Positions 63,125 through 64,000 of a DNA stretch of 64,000 nucleotides are shown one piece after another. The notes beneath the pieces are model-generated. The model ran no database searches and was not told the origin of the DNA. It saw only the letters and a list, made by a program, of their open reading frames with translations. A program made the translations under genes and the position numbers. Within the stretch, counting starts at the first letter, position 1. Every line of letters starts with the position of its first letter. The stretch covers positions 49,905 through 113,904 of the forward strand of contig CALYLX010000028.1 of assembly GCA_944990035.1 (NCBI GenBank), read 5' to 3'. This DNA is from Clitopilus passeckerianus (lineage: Eukaryota; Basidiomycota; Agaricomycetes; Agaricales; Entolomataceae).

Positions 63125-64000
63125 ATGAAGCCTTCTTTTCGGAAGGCACCCAATTTCCCTGTGATGATGTCTTCCAACGATCAGCCCAAGTCCACGAACG
63201 CTAAGTTGCGCTTTTTTAAGGCCCTAGCTGGGGACAATGGCCCTTATTTCGACATCCTCAAGCCCGATGGAAAGACCTTCGAGAGGAACTACACCAACGA
63301 AGAGAAGCAGGTCTGCATCGAAAATCTGCGGGCACAGGAAAAGCCTGCGACGCTCGACGGTGAAGGCTTTGAGCTCTGCAGCAACTGCCCGACGACATTC
63401 AAAGGCTTTAGCAACGAAGAGGAGATTGTGCAAGCGTATTATCCTGAAAGTATTGACCTCGTAAAGAAGCTCACAGGCGCAGGCAAGATTGTCATTATAG
63501 ATCACAGTAAGCCCACGGACAGCTATAGAACTAAACCACACCTGAAAATTTGACCCTGTCCCACTCAGATGTACGTCGCCGCCGAATTGGTGACGATCCG
63601 CTAGCACCAGGCCAGCCATCTCGGCGGGTTCACGTCGACTTTTCCGCATCAGAGGCCCTCTCGATTCTTCAACGATCGCTGCCCGAATCAGAGGTGCCTT
63701 CCCGTTTCCAAATCTTGAGCTTCTGGCGCCCAATTTCGCACCCGGCGTATGACTCGCCACTAGTCCTGTGCGATTACAAGACTGTAAATATGCAGGAAGA
63801 CCTAGTTGCAATGAAGACTGTGCGACCTGAGGGGGAGGTGGAAGTTGTGGCAGTGAAATATAGCGAGAATCACCAGTGGGGGTATTTTTATGCAGTGACA
63901 CCCGAGGAGGTGGTGCTCATTAAATCGTGAGATGGGCTGTTTTCCTCGTTGCTTGAAGTGAGGCTGACGTGACTTACAGATATGACTCTGTGAAGGACAG
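63125..64000 (+). CDS. CmcJ/AsaB-family hydroxylase/desaturase-like protein, 3' partial
   Basis: Runs off the right edge. The start is 63125 or, more likely, ATG 63164/63167 (MSSNDQPKSTNAKLRFFKA). Exon 1 ends after GAGKIVIIDH, then RVHVDFSASEALSILQRSLP, FQILSFWRPISHPAYDSPLV, LCDYKT, and NHQWGYFYAVTPEEVVLIKS; an intron at about 63929-63979 joins to YDSVKD. The order of RVHVD, WRPI, PLxxCD, W-Y and LIKxYDS is that of the CmcJ/GA4-desaturase-like family, which includes AsaB of aspergillic acid biosynthesis. The His-x-Asp of RVHVD and the later His are candidate iron ligands. Its place right after the A-T-TE gene suggests oxidative tailoring. The catalytic activity is inferred, not known. Confidence 0.85.

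Overview
This is a gene-dense nuclear window from a filamentous basidiomycete, most probably an Agaricomycete. The support is many short GT-AG introns of about 45-80 bp, overwhelmingly basidiomycete-style proteins (a TKL kinase with an MLKL-like N-terminus, a short Zn2Cys6 regulator, an A-T-TE quinone-synthetase-like enzyme), and a Helitron and LTR element of the kind common in mushroom genomes. No rRNA, tRNA, CRISPR or bacterial-style operon was seen.

Layout. (1) 1-6.6 kb is a nest of mobile DNA on the minus strand: an LTR-type element entering from the left edge (about 1-1080), a decayed Helitron with Rep (HUH) and PIF1-type helicase parts (about 1080-6040), and the C-terminal scrap of a cut-and-paste transposase (6481-6602). 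(2) 7.2-8.8 kb holds an odd multi-exon gene that looks like a degenerate MDP-1/HAD phosphatase joined to an ADP-ribosyltransferase-like segment. (3) 9-36 kb is a compact block of conserved housekeeping genes, many in head-to-head or tail-to-tail pairs: MIC19, a single-pass membrane protein, the spliceosomal Myb protein CDC5, phosphoglycerate kinase, an RGG/coiled-coil protein, a coiled-coil protein, SDA1, ADP-ribose pyrophosphatase, polynucleotide kinase 3'-phosphatase, GALT, a DDX41-type helicase, a RecQ/BLM helicase, the kinetochore protein NUF2 and an ING/PHD chromatin protein. (4) 36-38.5 kb is a TKL kinase-like gene whose catalytic Asp is replaced by Asn, partly encoded by an 8-nt microexon. 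(5) 38.5-45.4 kb is sparse, with a Zn2Cys6 regulator and two doubtful gene remnants. (6) 45.4-55 kb carries a DnaJ/ankyrin/coiled-coil/RGG protein and a very large DYRK-family (Pom1-like) kinase. (7) 55.3-64 kb is a probable small specialised-metabolite gene cluster.

The cluster is the most interesting region. In order it has an O-methyltransferase (-), a flavin L-amino-acid oxidase-like enzyme (+), an adenylation-thiolation-thioesterase (A-T-TE) enzyme resembling atromentin/polyporic-acid synthetases (+), and a CmcJ/AsaB-type putative non-heme iron oxygenase running off the right edge (+). Characterised basidiomycete quinone synthetases dimerise aromatic 2-oxo acids that a neighbouring aminotransferase supplies. 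Here an amino-acid oxidase sits in that place, so a plausible reading is: amino acid to 2-oxo acid (oxidase), 2-oxo acid dimerisation (A-T-TE), then oxidation and O-methylation. The pathway is inferred from family knowledge and adjacency only; no product can be read from sequence.

Exon boundaries were worked out by eye for parts of several genes. Gene spans are reliable where start and stop codons are named; internal exon structures are not exhaustive.
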